Source of the DNA: a virus
Virus record (IMG/VR): IMGVR_UViG_3300035670_001203
Location: 1-24,425 of that record
Direction: 5' to 3' (one strand)
Length of the DNA: 24,425 nucleotides
Shown: positions 5,149 to 11,037 of the stretch, piece by piece
How the letters are laid out: each line of letters starts with the position of its first letter
Position numbering within the stretch: position 1 is the stretch's first letter
Notes under the pieces: generated by a model
Seen by the model: only the letters and a program-made list of their open reading frames with translations
The model's database searches: none
Told to the model about the DNA's origin: nothing
Made by a program: the position numbers and the translations under genes

Positions 5149-5688
5149 TCAGACCAACACTGACACTCCCCGGCTCTCGATGATGTACGCAAGCTGCTTC
5201 CTGGCTTCCGGTTGGCAATTCGCACCTCCGTCTGCAATGTGTTGATCTAGGATGTCTGCAAGCCTGTTGTCTTCCTTCGCTCCTCTTGCCAGCAGCAGGA
5301 TGGCCTGTGCTGACTTGGGAAACTTGGCCCAGTGCATATAGTCGAACCCTTTGGTACGCATCTGGGAGACAGCGGACTCGATGATCTCGCGACCTGCTTC
5401 TGTGATCTGCTTTGGCGGAGGCAACGCAGCAGGCTTGTGTTCTGCCGCTCTGAACTGCTTGCAAAGCTGTATCCACTGAGCAAGGCTTGGGGGCCAATCT
5501 GGAGGATCTCGCTGTAGGTGGTCTAGCACCATCCTGATCGTGTCAGCAGGGACTGATCTCAACTGAGCTTCCCAGGCTGCTTTAGCCTGATCAATCTCCT
5601 CTGCTGTCTTGCCAAATTTGGACAGAACCTTTTGCTTGCCCCACAGGAGCCCAAAACGGTCGATCAGCCGTTCGCAATAGCTTTGCAC
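5149..5688 (-). CDS. Lambda-P-like replication protein (helicase loader)
   Basis: A 179-residue protein. The region RLIDRFGLLWG, then a helical segment (EEIDQAKAAWEAQL) and PPDWPPSLAQWIQLCKQ, follows the pattern of phage replication protein P relatives, which recruit the host DnaB helicase to the origin. The chosen start is GTG at 5688 with GGAGG 7 bases upstream; an ATG at 5736 would overlap the upstream gene by 73 bases. The C-terminal third (ILLLARGAKEDNRLADILDQ) is helical. It lies directly after the replication-domain gene 5664-5954, overlapping by 25 bases, as O and P do in lambdoid phages. Confidence 0.65.
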   Translation of the reverse strand: MQSYCERLIDRFGLLWGKQKVLSKFGKTAEEIDQAKAAWEAQLRSVPADTIRMVLDHLQRDPPDWPPSLAQWIQLCKQFRAAEHKPAALPPPKQITEAGREIIESAVSQMRTKGFDYMHWAKFPKSAQAILLLARGAKEDNRLADILDQHIADGGANCQPEARKQLAYIIESRGVSVLV

Positions 5689-5954
5689 TTGGCTTCCTCC
5701 ATGTCGATGATGTTCTTGCCTGTAAGGTGGTTCCAAAGGTCTTGCTTAACCTGTTTTTTCTCAACCCAGTCAGCCTTAAACCCTCTCCAGCCCATCATCA
5801 CCATGTGATCGAGTGCCTGTTCCAGAGTCCATCCAGCAAGCTGTGCCTCCTGCCTGATAGTGTTGATCACCCTGGGCGTGACAATGGCCCTCTTTGCCTT
5901 CCTGTGTGCTAGGAAGTCATCCCAGCAGTCCTGTGATACGTCTGTCGGTTTCAT
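5664..5954 (-). CDS. Replication protein C-terminal-like domain, stand-alone
   Basis: A 96-residue protein, MKPTDVSQDCWDDFLAHRKA onward. The pattern W-x-DFL-x-x-RKAKRA...TLEQALDHMVMMGWRGFKADW matches the C-terminal module often found at the end of phage replication initiators (lambda-O-like and similar), where it follows a DNA-binding HTH. Here the HTH half is missing, so the protein is a single module. GGAG stands 5 bases before the ATG. It is the first gene of the second early group and lies beside about 360 bases of non-coding, hairpin-rich DNA where an origin could be. The assignment rests on motif memory. Confidence 0.5.
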   Translation of the reverse strand: MKPTDVSQDCWDDFLAHRKAKRAIVTPRVINTIRQEAQLAGWTLEQALDHMVMMGWRGFKADWVEKKQVKQDLWNHLTGKNIIDMEEAKCKAIANG

Positions 5955-6314
5955 ACGCTCTCCTTTTTTGAGAACTGTAAACCTGTTTTTGTGTCTTGTG
6001 TTGTGATTTATTTCTATCGGAATTCACTCACCTATAGTCTCTGATCTCTTGAGACATAACTTCCCCAGGGTGGAGCCGAGTACTTTTGCGAAGCACTGGG
6101 ATTTCCACCTCTCCCGCCTGTGTCATCCTGTGACAGGGCCAGAGTACCCGGAGGCTGCGATTGTTTCGATGTTGGAGTGGTCTTCCACCGCTGGCTCCAA
6201 CGTCTACACCAGTCCCTCGCAGACAGGCTGGTCGGCTCGCAATCAGGGTGAGGATTGGCCGGTGTTTTCTCCCTCGCAGCCCATGCAGGCTCTTGCTATC
6301 GTGAGGGGAACGGC
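5955..6314. other. 360-base gene-poor region rich in inverted repeats; possible promoter/origin
   Basis: No gene is convincing on either strand. Visible structure: GTTGGA (6173-6178)/TCCAAC (6195-6200) enclosing GTGG/CCAC; a TGTCA/TGACA hairpin near 6121-6135; GTCTC/GAGAC with a nested TCTC-TT-GAGA near 6037-6055; a repeated TCCCTCGCAG (6213-6222, 6270-6279). The last 70 bases before the replication gene are AT-rich with no strong promoter match. Position ahead of the replication genes makes an origin or leader RNA plausible, but this is inference. Confidence 0.35.
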
Positions 6315-6327
6315 TGGCGTAGAAATG

Positions 6328-6421
6328 AAAAAAGCCACTATCTGCTGCCCCCCGGTAGGAACCCACCTTAGTGGGCGAGGAGCATGAGATAGTGGCCTTA
6401 CTCTTGTCGGTTCCTACGCCA
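6328..6421 (-). ncRNA. Structured RNA with interleaved stems (pseudoknot) ending in a U-run
   Basis: Read on the minus strand: A' GTAGGAACC (6417-6409), B GCCACTATCT (6396-6387), small hairpin CCCAC/GTGGG (6375-6362), A GGTTCCTAC (6363-6355), B' AGATAGTGGC (6343-6334), then six Ts (6333-6328). Stems of 9 and 10 perfect pairs cross, so they form a pseudoknot or alternative folds. A further 8-bp outer repeat TGGCGTAG (6421-6414)/CTACGCCA (6322-6315) competes with A'. The B stem plus U6 would work as an intrinsic terminator for the ThyX operon. The order of strands is also that of HDV-like ribozymes, though no P4 hairpin is evident. Confidence 0.7.
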
Positions 6422-6437
6422 ACAAGGATAGTTTACA

Positions 6438-6584
6438 TCAGAAGCAAGTAGTCGTGCAATTGGTTCCATAACAACACGTTGTACAAACCACCATTCTCCC
6501 GTTGTAAAAGTACGTACTGGTTACACAGTTGGCAACAGCAGCACTGGATAGCAACATTCCGACAACAAAGATGAATTTACGCAT
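6438..6584 (-). CDS. Secreted Cys-rich small phage protein (48 aa)
   Basis: MRKFIFVVGMLLSSAAVA is a signal peptide with a likely signal-peptidase I site after AVA (A18); the residue before C20 does not fit a lipobox. The mature 30 residues hold seven cysteines (NC, CTTCCYGTNC, TCF), suggesting disulfides in the periplasm. The start at 6584 has GGAG 6 bases upstream and overlaps the ThyX stop by 8 bases. Similar tiny secreted Cys-rich proteins recur in Proteobacteria phages, function unknown. It is the last gene before the structured terminator. Confidence 0.7.
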   Translation of the reverse strand: MRKFIFVVGMLLSSAAVANCVTSTYFYNGRMVVCTTCCYGTNCTTTCF

Positions 6585-7221
6585 GACTGTCTCCAAAAAA
6601 AGCGTCCATAGTGATCGGCGCAACAGTCCTGAGTTGCCCCAGGATCTGCTCTGCTAGCTCCCTGTGTTCCTTCTGTGTAGTGGGGTCAAGCCTCTGCTTT
6701 AGGTAATGGATCCAAGATCTCATCGACCCGTTTACAAACAGCCTGGACATCGTTAGACCCTCTGGAAGCACTGCTCGGGCCTGCTCTTTGGCAATCCCTC
6801 TCGACAAGGCTTCCGAGTACGCTCTGTCCGCAGTCTGGATGATGTTGGCCTGGACAGAATCCCACCATCTCTGTAGTTCTGGATCTTTGTTCTCCAGACT
6901 GTTCTGACGGTTGGTGACATCCTGCAACCGTGCCTCTCTCGTGACCTGTGCGCTCTCAAGATAGTGAACGCTCGCATATCTTTGGGAGAACTCCTGAAAG
7001 CTGAACGATCTGTGGCGCAAGATCTGCCGACCGATGTCCCTGGTCGTTTCAAGCTCCATACATACATTGGCCATCTCGAAAGGTGAAACGTGACCATGCT
7101 CCATCAGGTAACGCAACAACCCTGTTTTGCCGGATGACTGATCTCTAGGGTTGCTCACTCTTGTGATGTACAGGATCTGCTGGTCGATGTCGGGTGTAGC
7201 CCATTGGATACGTGCTTTCAT
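6577..7221 (-). CDS. thyX: FAD-dependent thymidylate synthase
   Basis: A 214-residue protein with the diagnostic ThyX motif RHR-x7-S (R69-H70-R71 ... S79) in RHRSFSFQEFSQRY. It also has the N-terminal LLRYLMEHGHVSPFE segment and the C-terminal RSWIHYLKQRLDPTTQKEHRELA segment, which in the family bind FAD/dUMP. ThyX methylates dUMP to dTMP using methylene-tetrahydrofolate, NADPH and FAD, supplying thymidine for phage DNA synthesis. Length is normal for the family. The start overlaps the upstream nuclease stop as ATGA; a GGTGA stands 7 bases upstream. Confidence 0.97.
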   Translation of the reverse strand: MKARIQWATPDIDQQILYITRVSNPRDQSSGKTGLLRYLMEHGHVSPFEMANVCMELETTRDIGRQILRHRSFSFQEFSQRYASVHYLESAQVTREARLQDVTNRQNSLENKDPELQRWWDSVQANIIQTADRAYSEALSRGIAKEQARAVLPEGLTMSRLFVNGSMRSWIHYLKQRLDPTTQKEHRELAEQILGQLRTVAPITMDAFFGDSHA

Positions 7222-7502
7222 TTGATGTTCACCAATCCTGATTCAAACAACACAAGCATGGTCTTGCGCCATGCCGCTTCCCACAATTCCTTCCGCTCCT
7301 CGTAGGTCAGCTTGTTGCCCTGGTCAATGCTGGAGTGACAGGACACACACAGCGCAGCGGAATAGACGTCGTGCGCCTTCATTCCCATGCCTTTACCGTA
7401 CTCTGACCAATTGGCATGAGCCGCTTGTGTCTCACCTTCGCGTCCGCACAACTGGCAAGGAAGACTAGCCACTGCTCGCAATAGAGCCTTGTTTCTGTAC
7501 AT
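7218..7502 (-). CDS. DUF1364/YbcO-like zinc nuclease
   Basis: A 94-residue protein with C16-QL-C19, H29 in QAAHANW, the conserved GMGMKAHD loop and C52-VS-C55-H56. This matches DUF1364, whose E. coli prophage member YbcO has a nuclease-like fold. In lambdoid phages it lies among the nin-region recombination genes, as here beside NinB. A DNA-processing role is expected, with the zinc site formed by the four cysteines. It overlaps the next gene (ThyX) as ATGA and the preceding gene by 38 bases. Confidence 0.85.
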   Translation of the reverse strand: MYRNKALLRAVASLPCQLCGREGETQAAHANWSEYGKGMGMKAHDVYSAALCVSCHSSIDQGNKLTYEERKELWEAAWRKTMLVLFESGLVNIK

Positions 7503-7743
7503 TCCACCACCTCGTTATCTCTTGTTGAAGTTCCTCTCGCCCCGATATCCCGCGTGATTTTTCTACCTTCTCCAAATACTCCCGCCTTTTTTCCTTGCTT
7601 CTCTTACTCAAGACGTATTGAGCCTCGCAGTACAACGCAAATTCCTTGCTCTGCAAGCCCACTACACTTCCGTCTGGTAGACGCTTGGCAATCGCTGAAT
7701 CGTGTCTCTCTCCGCACGCATAGCACGTAAGTCGTCCGTCCAC
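7465..7743 (-). CDS. Phage protein of DUF7696-like type with N-terminal CxxC
   Basis: Recognised by LPDGSVVGLQSKEFALYCEAQYVL and a charged helix (EKRREYLEKVEKSRG), a small family common in Burkholderiales phages with no known function. A CYAC pair near the start may be half a zinc knuckle. Start choice is uncertain: GTG at 7743 has AAGGG 6 bases upstream; ATG at 7767 and GTG at 7662 (TAGTG overlap with ninB) are alternatives. The first keeps the CYAC and LPDG segments but means about 80 bases of overlap with ninB. Confidence 0.65.
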   Translation of the reverse strand: MDGRLTCYACGERHDSAIAKRLPDGSVVGLQSKEFALYCEAQYVLSKRSKEKRREYLEKVEKSRGISGREELQQEITRWWNVQKQGSIASSG

Positions 7744-8093
7744 ACCAGACCCTTCTCCGTCGCCCATGCAATCACCCGTTCCACATAGTCAGAAAACGCA
7801 GCAGTCGTCATCCCTGTCGTCGTTGGTTCCTGCTCGATCACGTTTCCATTGGGAAGCTCAATCACCCTGCCATTCAGGAACAGAGTCTTAAAGTACGAGT
7901 GCCAAATCTCAGCGCTGTATTCCGACCCAGGCTTGATCTGATCTGCGATCTCATGCAAAACAGCCCAATAAAGCGCGTTTTGAGCCGTTGTCCTGTTGGG
8001 TTTGGACACAGACACCACCCAGCCCAATTTAGCGTCTCTGACAGCCTCTAAAGCCTTCTCACGAGCATCGTGGTTGATGAGCGGAATGATCAT
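7662..8093 (-). CDS. ninB: NinB-like recombination protein
   Basis: A 143-residue protein beginning MIIPLINHDAREKALEAVRD. It has the family signature VSVSKPNRTTAQNALYWAVLHEIADQI, the central SAEIWHSYFKTLFL segment and the C-terminal DYVERVIAWATEKGLVW. NinB (Orf of phage lambda) binds single-stranded DNA and SSB and helps recombination in the absence of RecFOR. The start at 8093 is set by an ATGA overlap and a run of seven Gs 4 bases upstream. It is placed with nuclease genes of the nin type. Confidence 0.88.
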   Translation of the reverse strand: MIIPLINHDAREKALEAVRDAKLGWVVSVSKPNRTTAQNALYWAVLHEIADQIKPGSEYSAEIWHSYFKTLFLNGRVIELPNGNVIEQEPTTTGMTTAAFSDYVERVIAWATEKGLVWTDDLRAMRAERDTIQRLPSVYQTEV

Positions 8094-8641
8094 AGACCCC
8101 CCCATTGGTTAGCCATCGCTTCTGCAATGCCTTGGTACGTTTTGCTGCGCTCCTTCCAACGATTAGGGCTTGGCGGCATCCTGTGAATCCGCGCATCTCT
8201 GCCACTAACAATGTTTGTCGGGACAAGTTTTGGAAGCTCTTTAAGCCACAGACAAGTAGCTTTTGTCTCTCCATGACCAAACATCCAAGGCTGAATCACT
8301 TGATCTGGCTTTCTGATTCGGCTTGAGATGATCGACACCGGGTTCTCTAGGGCTATCCGCGAGATCGGAGCAGTCAACAGCAGCCTAACAAAATCGATAG
8401 CTTCGGCTTGTTCTACCTGCTTGTCCTTGAACCATCTAGCACCGCTTACAGCCAGATGAGTGCATGGGGGGTGGGCAATCATCAAATCCCATCCTTGATC
8501 AAGCACATCTTTGACATCACCTCGATAGTGCGGCCCCGGCATATCAGTTGGCAATAGATCGCATGACATCGCATCATGCCCAGCACGAATAAACGCATCT
8601 CTAACCGTCCCGCTGTACTCACAAGCAACAAGAACCTTCAC
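8090..8641 (-). CDS. C5-cytosine-methyltransferase-like protein
   Basis: A 183-residue protein. The AdoMet-binding opening VLVACEYSG (residues 3-11), CDLLPTD (27-33), the catalytic-type motif HPPC (57-60) and ENPVS (99-103) correspond to motifs I, II, IV and VI of C5-cytosine methyltransferases. It is about half the length of a full enzyme and lacks a recognisable target-recognition domain, as in a common phage subfamily. It may methylate phage DNA for protection or act on nucleotides; activity is not proven. GTG start at 8641 with GGAGG 4 bases upstream and GTGA overlap with the nuclease gene. Confidence 0.8.
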   Translation of the reverse strand: MKVLVACEYSGTVRDAFIRAGHDAMSCDLLPTDMPGPHYRGDVKDVLDQGWDLMIAHPPCTHLAVSGARWFKDKQVEQAEAIDFVRLLLTAPISRIALENPVSIISSRIRKPDQVIQPWMFGHGETKATCLWLKELPKLVPTNIVSGRDARIHRMPPSPNRWKERSKTYQGIAEAMANQWGGL

Positions 8642-8943
8642 AACTCCTCCTCTTTGAGTTTCCAGCGATTGTTTTCCTTGTACCAACCATGCAGGATCAC
8701 CCTCCAGCCTGATCTCAGCATCTCTGGGTAGGCTTCCGCTTCCTCGATCTTGTGTCGCCTGGCTGATAGGTTGGACTTGCTGGTCACCTGGACTGCTACA
8801 GTCTCACCGTTCCCGATGGCCAGCAGGTCGATACACCCAAAAAGATCGTGCTTGCGCTTAGTGAAAGCGTTGTAATGCTCGACTGTGGCCACGATGTAGC
8901 CCTGCTCAGACAGATGCGCTTTGCTTCGTACGGTCAGGCTCAT
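8638..8943 (-). CDS. PD-(D/E)XK-like nuclease fold protein
   Basis: A 101-residue protein. HDLFGCIDLLAI followed by GETVAVQVTSKSN has the shape of a restriction-endonuclease-like core: an acidic residue in FGCID and a beta strand ending in Q-V-T where E-x-K is expected. The QVT variant occurs in a set of phage proteins of this size. It may cut or only bind DNA. GGAG lies 6 bases before the ATG. It overlaps the regulator gene by 38 bases and the methyltransferase gene as GTGA, a nuclease-methylase pairing. Confidence 0.65.
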   Translation of the reverse strand: MSLTVRSKAHLSEQGYIVATVEHYNAFTKRKHDLFGCIDLLAIGNGETVAVQVTSKSNLSARRHKIEEAEAYPEMLRSGWRVILHGWYKENNRWKLKEEEL

Positions 8944-9139
8944 TGAACACTCCAGGACACAGATCAGACGCCTTGACTCGACCCTCTGTCAGTCGCTCAA
9001 TCTCCAACGCCCTCTTGAGCGGAATCCCGTTGTCACGCCACTTGTAGATCGCCTGTCGAGACAGATCCAGCTTGAGAGCCAGTCGACCCAATCCACCCAG
9101 ATATGCTGCTGCTACCCTAAGACTTGTGTTTGCGTCCAT
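8906..9139 (-). CDS. YdaS/Cro-like helix-turn-helix regulator
   Basis: A 77-residue protein starting MDANTSLRVAAAYLGGLGRL. LALKLDLSRQAIYKWRDNGIPLKRALEIERLTEGRVKASDLCP is a classical YdaS/Cro helix-turn-helix (about residues 19-60), with the recognition helix in SRQAIYKW. It is the first gene of the leftward early operon and sits at the divergent promoter, the usual place for an early switch regulator that binds the intervening operators. AGGAGGT lies 6 bases before the ATG. No CI-like partner or integrase is seen in the window. Confidence 0.85.
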   Translation of the reverse strand: MDANTSLRVAAAYLGGLGRLALKLDLSRQAIYKWRDNGIPLKRALEIERLTEGRVKASDLCPGVFNEPDRTKQSASV

Positions 9140-9186
9140 GTTGACACCTCCTGACGCGATGGTACACTACGGGTTGAGATGTTGCA

Positions 9187-9237
9187 AACAAACGTCAAAA
9201 AAAAGTTGTTGACAACCCAAAAACAAGTGTGCAGAAT
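9187..9237. promoter_or_regulatory. Divergent promoters with a shared dyad operator
   Basis: Plus strand: TTGACA (9209-9214), 17-base spacer, CAGAAT (9232-9237), a good sigma70 promoter for the recombination operon. Minus strand: TTGTCA (9215-9210), 17-base spacer, TTTGTT (9192-9187), a weaker match for the regulator operon. The dyad GTTGT-TG-ACAAC (9205-9216) covers both -35 boxes, so one bound repressor could block both directions. The plausible ligand is the adjacent YdaS/Cro-like protein, which is inference. Confidence 0.6.
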
Positions 9238-9268
9238 GACAACCATCGCAACACAACAGGGGATTGAG

Positions 9269-9439
9269 ATGATTGACGTTAAGACCTTAGCAACAGCACT
9301 CGAAGTCTTGGAGTGGGCAGACAAGTTGCCGTTCGACGAGCGTTGCCCGATCGACTTCCTGTCACGGGTTGACGCTGCGATTGACATCAAGATTTGTCTT
9401 AAAAATATCAAAGTCGAGGTTAGCCATGAGGGAGAATGA
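9269..9439 (+). CDS. Hypothetical small acidic protein (56 aa)
   Basis: First gene of the rightward operon, MIDVKTLATALEVLEWADKL. It is helical and acidic, with PFDERCPIDFLSRVDAAIDI in the middle; the N-terminal part resembles the ALEVLE helix of other small phage proteins. The start at 9269 is chosen for AGGGG 6 bases upstream; earlier ATG or TTG codons lie in or before the promoter. Function unknown. Confidence 0.55.
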   Translation: MIDVKTLATALEVLEWADKLPFDERCPIDFLSRVDAAIDIKICLKNIKVEVSHEGE

Positions 9440-9575
9440 CCAAAACCGCTGGGAGTACGAGGTCCAGCAGTGGGAAGAGCGTCAGCAGAACAAACGCAAG
9501 CTCCTGGAGTACAGCATTGGCGGTGCTCTGTGGATCTTGTTTGCAGCGGTGATGTTCGGGTTCCTTGCTCTGTGA
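9426..9575 (+). CDS. Small single-span membrane protein (49 aa)
   Basis: Begins MRENDQNRWEYEVQQWEERQ, a charged, Gln-rich N-terminal helix, followed by one transmembrane segment (residues about 30-48, SIGGALWILFAAVMFGFLAL). GAGGT lies 5 bases before the ATG. It overlaps the previous gene by 14 bases and the next as GTGA. The probable topology is N-in; role unknown. Confidence 0.6.
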   Translation: MRENDQNRWEYEVQQWEERQQNKRKLLEYSIGGALWILFAAVMFGFLAL

Positions 9576-9769
9576 ACGATCCTGAATTCGTCTGGGTGTG
9601 CGCCGCCGCCACAGACGTAACCCAAACATGGCGCAAATTCGGTTGGAAACCTATTTCGGAGAGGACAGATCATGAAGCAAATCGCATCCGCGCTCGTCAA
9701 AGCTCAGCAAGCATTCGGGCCAGCACTCAAGACCAGCAGCAACCCGCACTTCCGCAGCAAGTACGCTGA
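9572..9769 (+). CDS. Small phage protein, FVWVCAAATDVTQTWRKFGW type (65 aa)
   Basis: GTG start overlapping the previous stop as GTGA. Residues 1-30 (VNDPEFVWVCAAATDVTQTW, then RKFGWKPISE) resemble the opening of a small phage family found upstream of recombination genes. The rest is low-complexity (SSASIRASTQDQQQP) and lies over the first 98 bases of the ERF gene in another frame, so the original C terminus may have been lost or overprinted. No Shine-Dalgarno is clear; translation is probably by coupling. Confidence 0.5.
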   Translation: MNDPEFVWVCAAATDVTQTWRKFGWKPISERTDHEANRIRARQSSASIRASTQDQQQPALPQQVR

Positions 9770-10226
9770 TCTTTCCGCAGTCGTCGAGGCTGTCATCGAC
9801 GGACTCAACAAGAACGGAATCTTCCTGACTCAACTCACCCATGAGTGCGACAACGGAGTCATCGTCGAAACCATGCTGATCCATGAGTCCGGTGAGACTC
9901 TTTCCGGTGGCAAGCTCCACGTTCCTGCTACCAAACAGGATGCCCAGGGTTACGGGTCGGCACTGACCTACGCTCGCAGATACAGCCTGATGGCCATCAC
10001 CGGCATCGCTCCAGAAGATGACGACGGCAACGCTGCATCCAAAAAGCCTATGAAACAACTGGATGCCTCATCAGCCGTTAAAACGCTCTCAGAGGCTCAA
10101 ACGATGGAAGATCTGAAATCCATCTATGCCAAGGCTTTCAAAGCCTTCCAGGGAGATTCTGAGGCTCTCAAGGCTATCGACGCAGCAAAAGATGCTCGCA
10201 AAACGCAACTGATGGAGATTGCATGA
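9672..10226 (+). CDS. ERF-family single-strand annealing protein
   Basis: A 184-residue protein. MKQIASALVKAQQAFGPALK, SNPHFRSKYADLSAVVEAV and especially QGYGSALTYARRYSLMAITGI with PEDDDGN are the conserved segments of the ERF superfamily (P22 Erf-like). These proteins anneal complementary single strands in phage recombination and circularisation. The C-terminal third is a charged helical tail. AGAGG lies 7 bases before the ATG. Directly followed by the YqaJ exonuclease, forming a two-component recombinase pair. Confidence 0.93.
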   Translation: MKQIASALVKAQQAFGPALKTSSNPHFRSKYADLSAVVEAVIDGLNKNGIFLTQLTHECDNGVIVETMLIHESGETLSGGKLHVPATKQDAQGYGSALTYARRYSLMAITGIAPEDDDGNAASKKPMKQLDASSAVKTLSEAQTMEDLKSIYAKAFKAFQGDSEALKAIDAAKDARKTQLMEIA

Positions 10227-10825
10227 TGGAACAGCGGACCGATGATTGGTTCGCTGCCAGGCTTGGATCTGCTACCGCATCACGCATGAACGATGCGCTG
10301 GCAGGTCCAGACACAGCAGCCAGACGGAACTACCTCATCCAGCTTGTGACAGAACGGTTGACAGGACAACAGCAGGAGTCATTCTCATCCGCAGCCATGC
10401 AGAGAGGTGTAGACCTGGAGCCTGTCGCACGAATGGCATACGAGGCCAAACACGGGTTTGTGGACAAAGCAGGGTTCTACAAGCATCCAACTATAGAGTG
10501 GTTCGGGGCATCACCCGATGGACTGGTTGGTGATGAGGGGCTTGTCGAAATAAAGGTTCCAAATAGCATTACACACGTCGACTACATCTTGGAGGGCAAA
10601 GTCCCAACAAAGTATAAGCGGCAGATGCTTGCTCAATTGTCCTGCACAGGTAGGAAATGGTGCGATTTTGTGTCGTTTGATGACCGTTTACCTGAGCATC
10701 TTCAGCTTTTTGTGGTCAGATTCGAGCCAAAACCAGAAGAAATCGCCAAACTGGAACAAGGCGTGATTGCATTTTTAACCGATGTTCAAAAGGAGTTTGA
10801 CAAGTGCCAGTCCTATACGAAGTGA
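10223..10825 (+). CDS. YqaJ/lambda-exonuclease-family recombinase nuclease
   Basis: A 200-residue protein. RTDDWFAARLGSATAS is the family opening. RGVDLEPVAR carries an active-site glutamate (E66), and GASPDGL with VEIKVP gives D99, E109 and K111 of the PD-(D/E)XK core. It probably degrades the 5' strand of duplex DNA to make 3' tails for the ERF protein. Two overlapping ATGs exist (10223, 10226), the first as ATGA with the ERF stop; GGAG lies 5 or 8 bases upstream. It overlaps the next gene by 22 bases. Confidence 0.93.
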   Translation: MMEQRTDDWFAARLGSATASRMNDALAGPDTAARRNYLIQLVTERLTGQQQESFSSAAMQRGVDLEPVARMAYEAKHGFVDKAGFYKHPTIEWFGASPDGLVGDEGLVEIKVPNSITHVDYILEGKVPTKYKRQMLAQLSCTGRKWCDFVSFDDRLPEHLQLFVVRFEPKPEEIAKLEQGVIAFLTDVQKEFDKCQSYTK

Positions 10826-11037
10826 CCGCAGCGGGTGAGAAGTACCAAGCCAAAGACGGATCAGAGAAAACCAAGTGGATTCGCATCGGATCTGTCATCC
10901 AAACCAAGTCAGGCAAAATGTCGCTCAAACTTGAAACTATCCCTCTCAACTGGGATGGCTGGGCAAGCCTGATGGAACCACGGGATGAGCCTAAGAAATC
11001 CAGAGAGCCGGGGATGGACGATGACCTCCCATTCTGA
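10804..11037 (+). CDS. Probable ssDNA-associated protein with SSB-like acidic tail (77 aa)
   Basis: GTG start with AAGGAG 8 bases upstream. The first 60 residues (VLYEVTAAGEKY, KTKWIRIGSV, GKMSLKLETIP) look like a small beta-sheet protein seen in phage recombination clusters. The last residues, GMDDDLPF, closely match the DDDIPF tip of bacterial SSB proteins, which docks host repair and replication enzymes. A single-strand-binding or SSB-mimic role next to the ERF and exonuclease genes is inferred; no OB-fold can be proven by eye. Confidence 0.65.
   Translation: MPVLYEVTAAGEKYQAKDGSEKTKWIRIGSVIQTKSGKMSLKLETIPLNWDGWASLMEPRDEPKKSREPGMDDDLPF

Noticed and set aside
5042-5497. 151-codon minus-strand frame
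   Set aside because: Most of it is the shadow of the helicase-loader gene in another frame, with a basic, low-quality translation; only the 5042-5148 tail is noted.
6010-6060. GAGACTATAGG resembling a group I intron P7 strand near thyX
   Set aside because: No complementary P7' or other core helices occur downstream, and no interrupted gene is seen.
6049-6387. 112-codon plus-strand frame across the gap, and the opposing minus-strand frame 6028-6366
   Set aside because: Both start with weak codons, lack a Shine-Dalgarno, have no recognisable motif and cover strong inverted repeats. The region is better read as non-coding.
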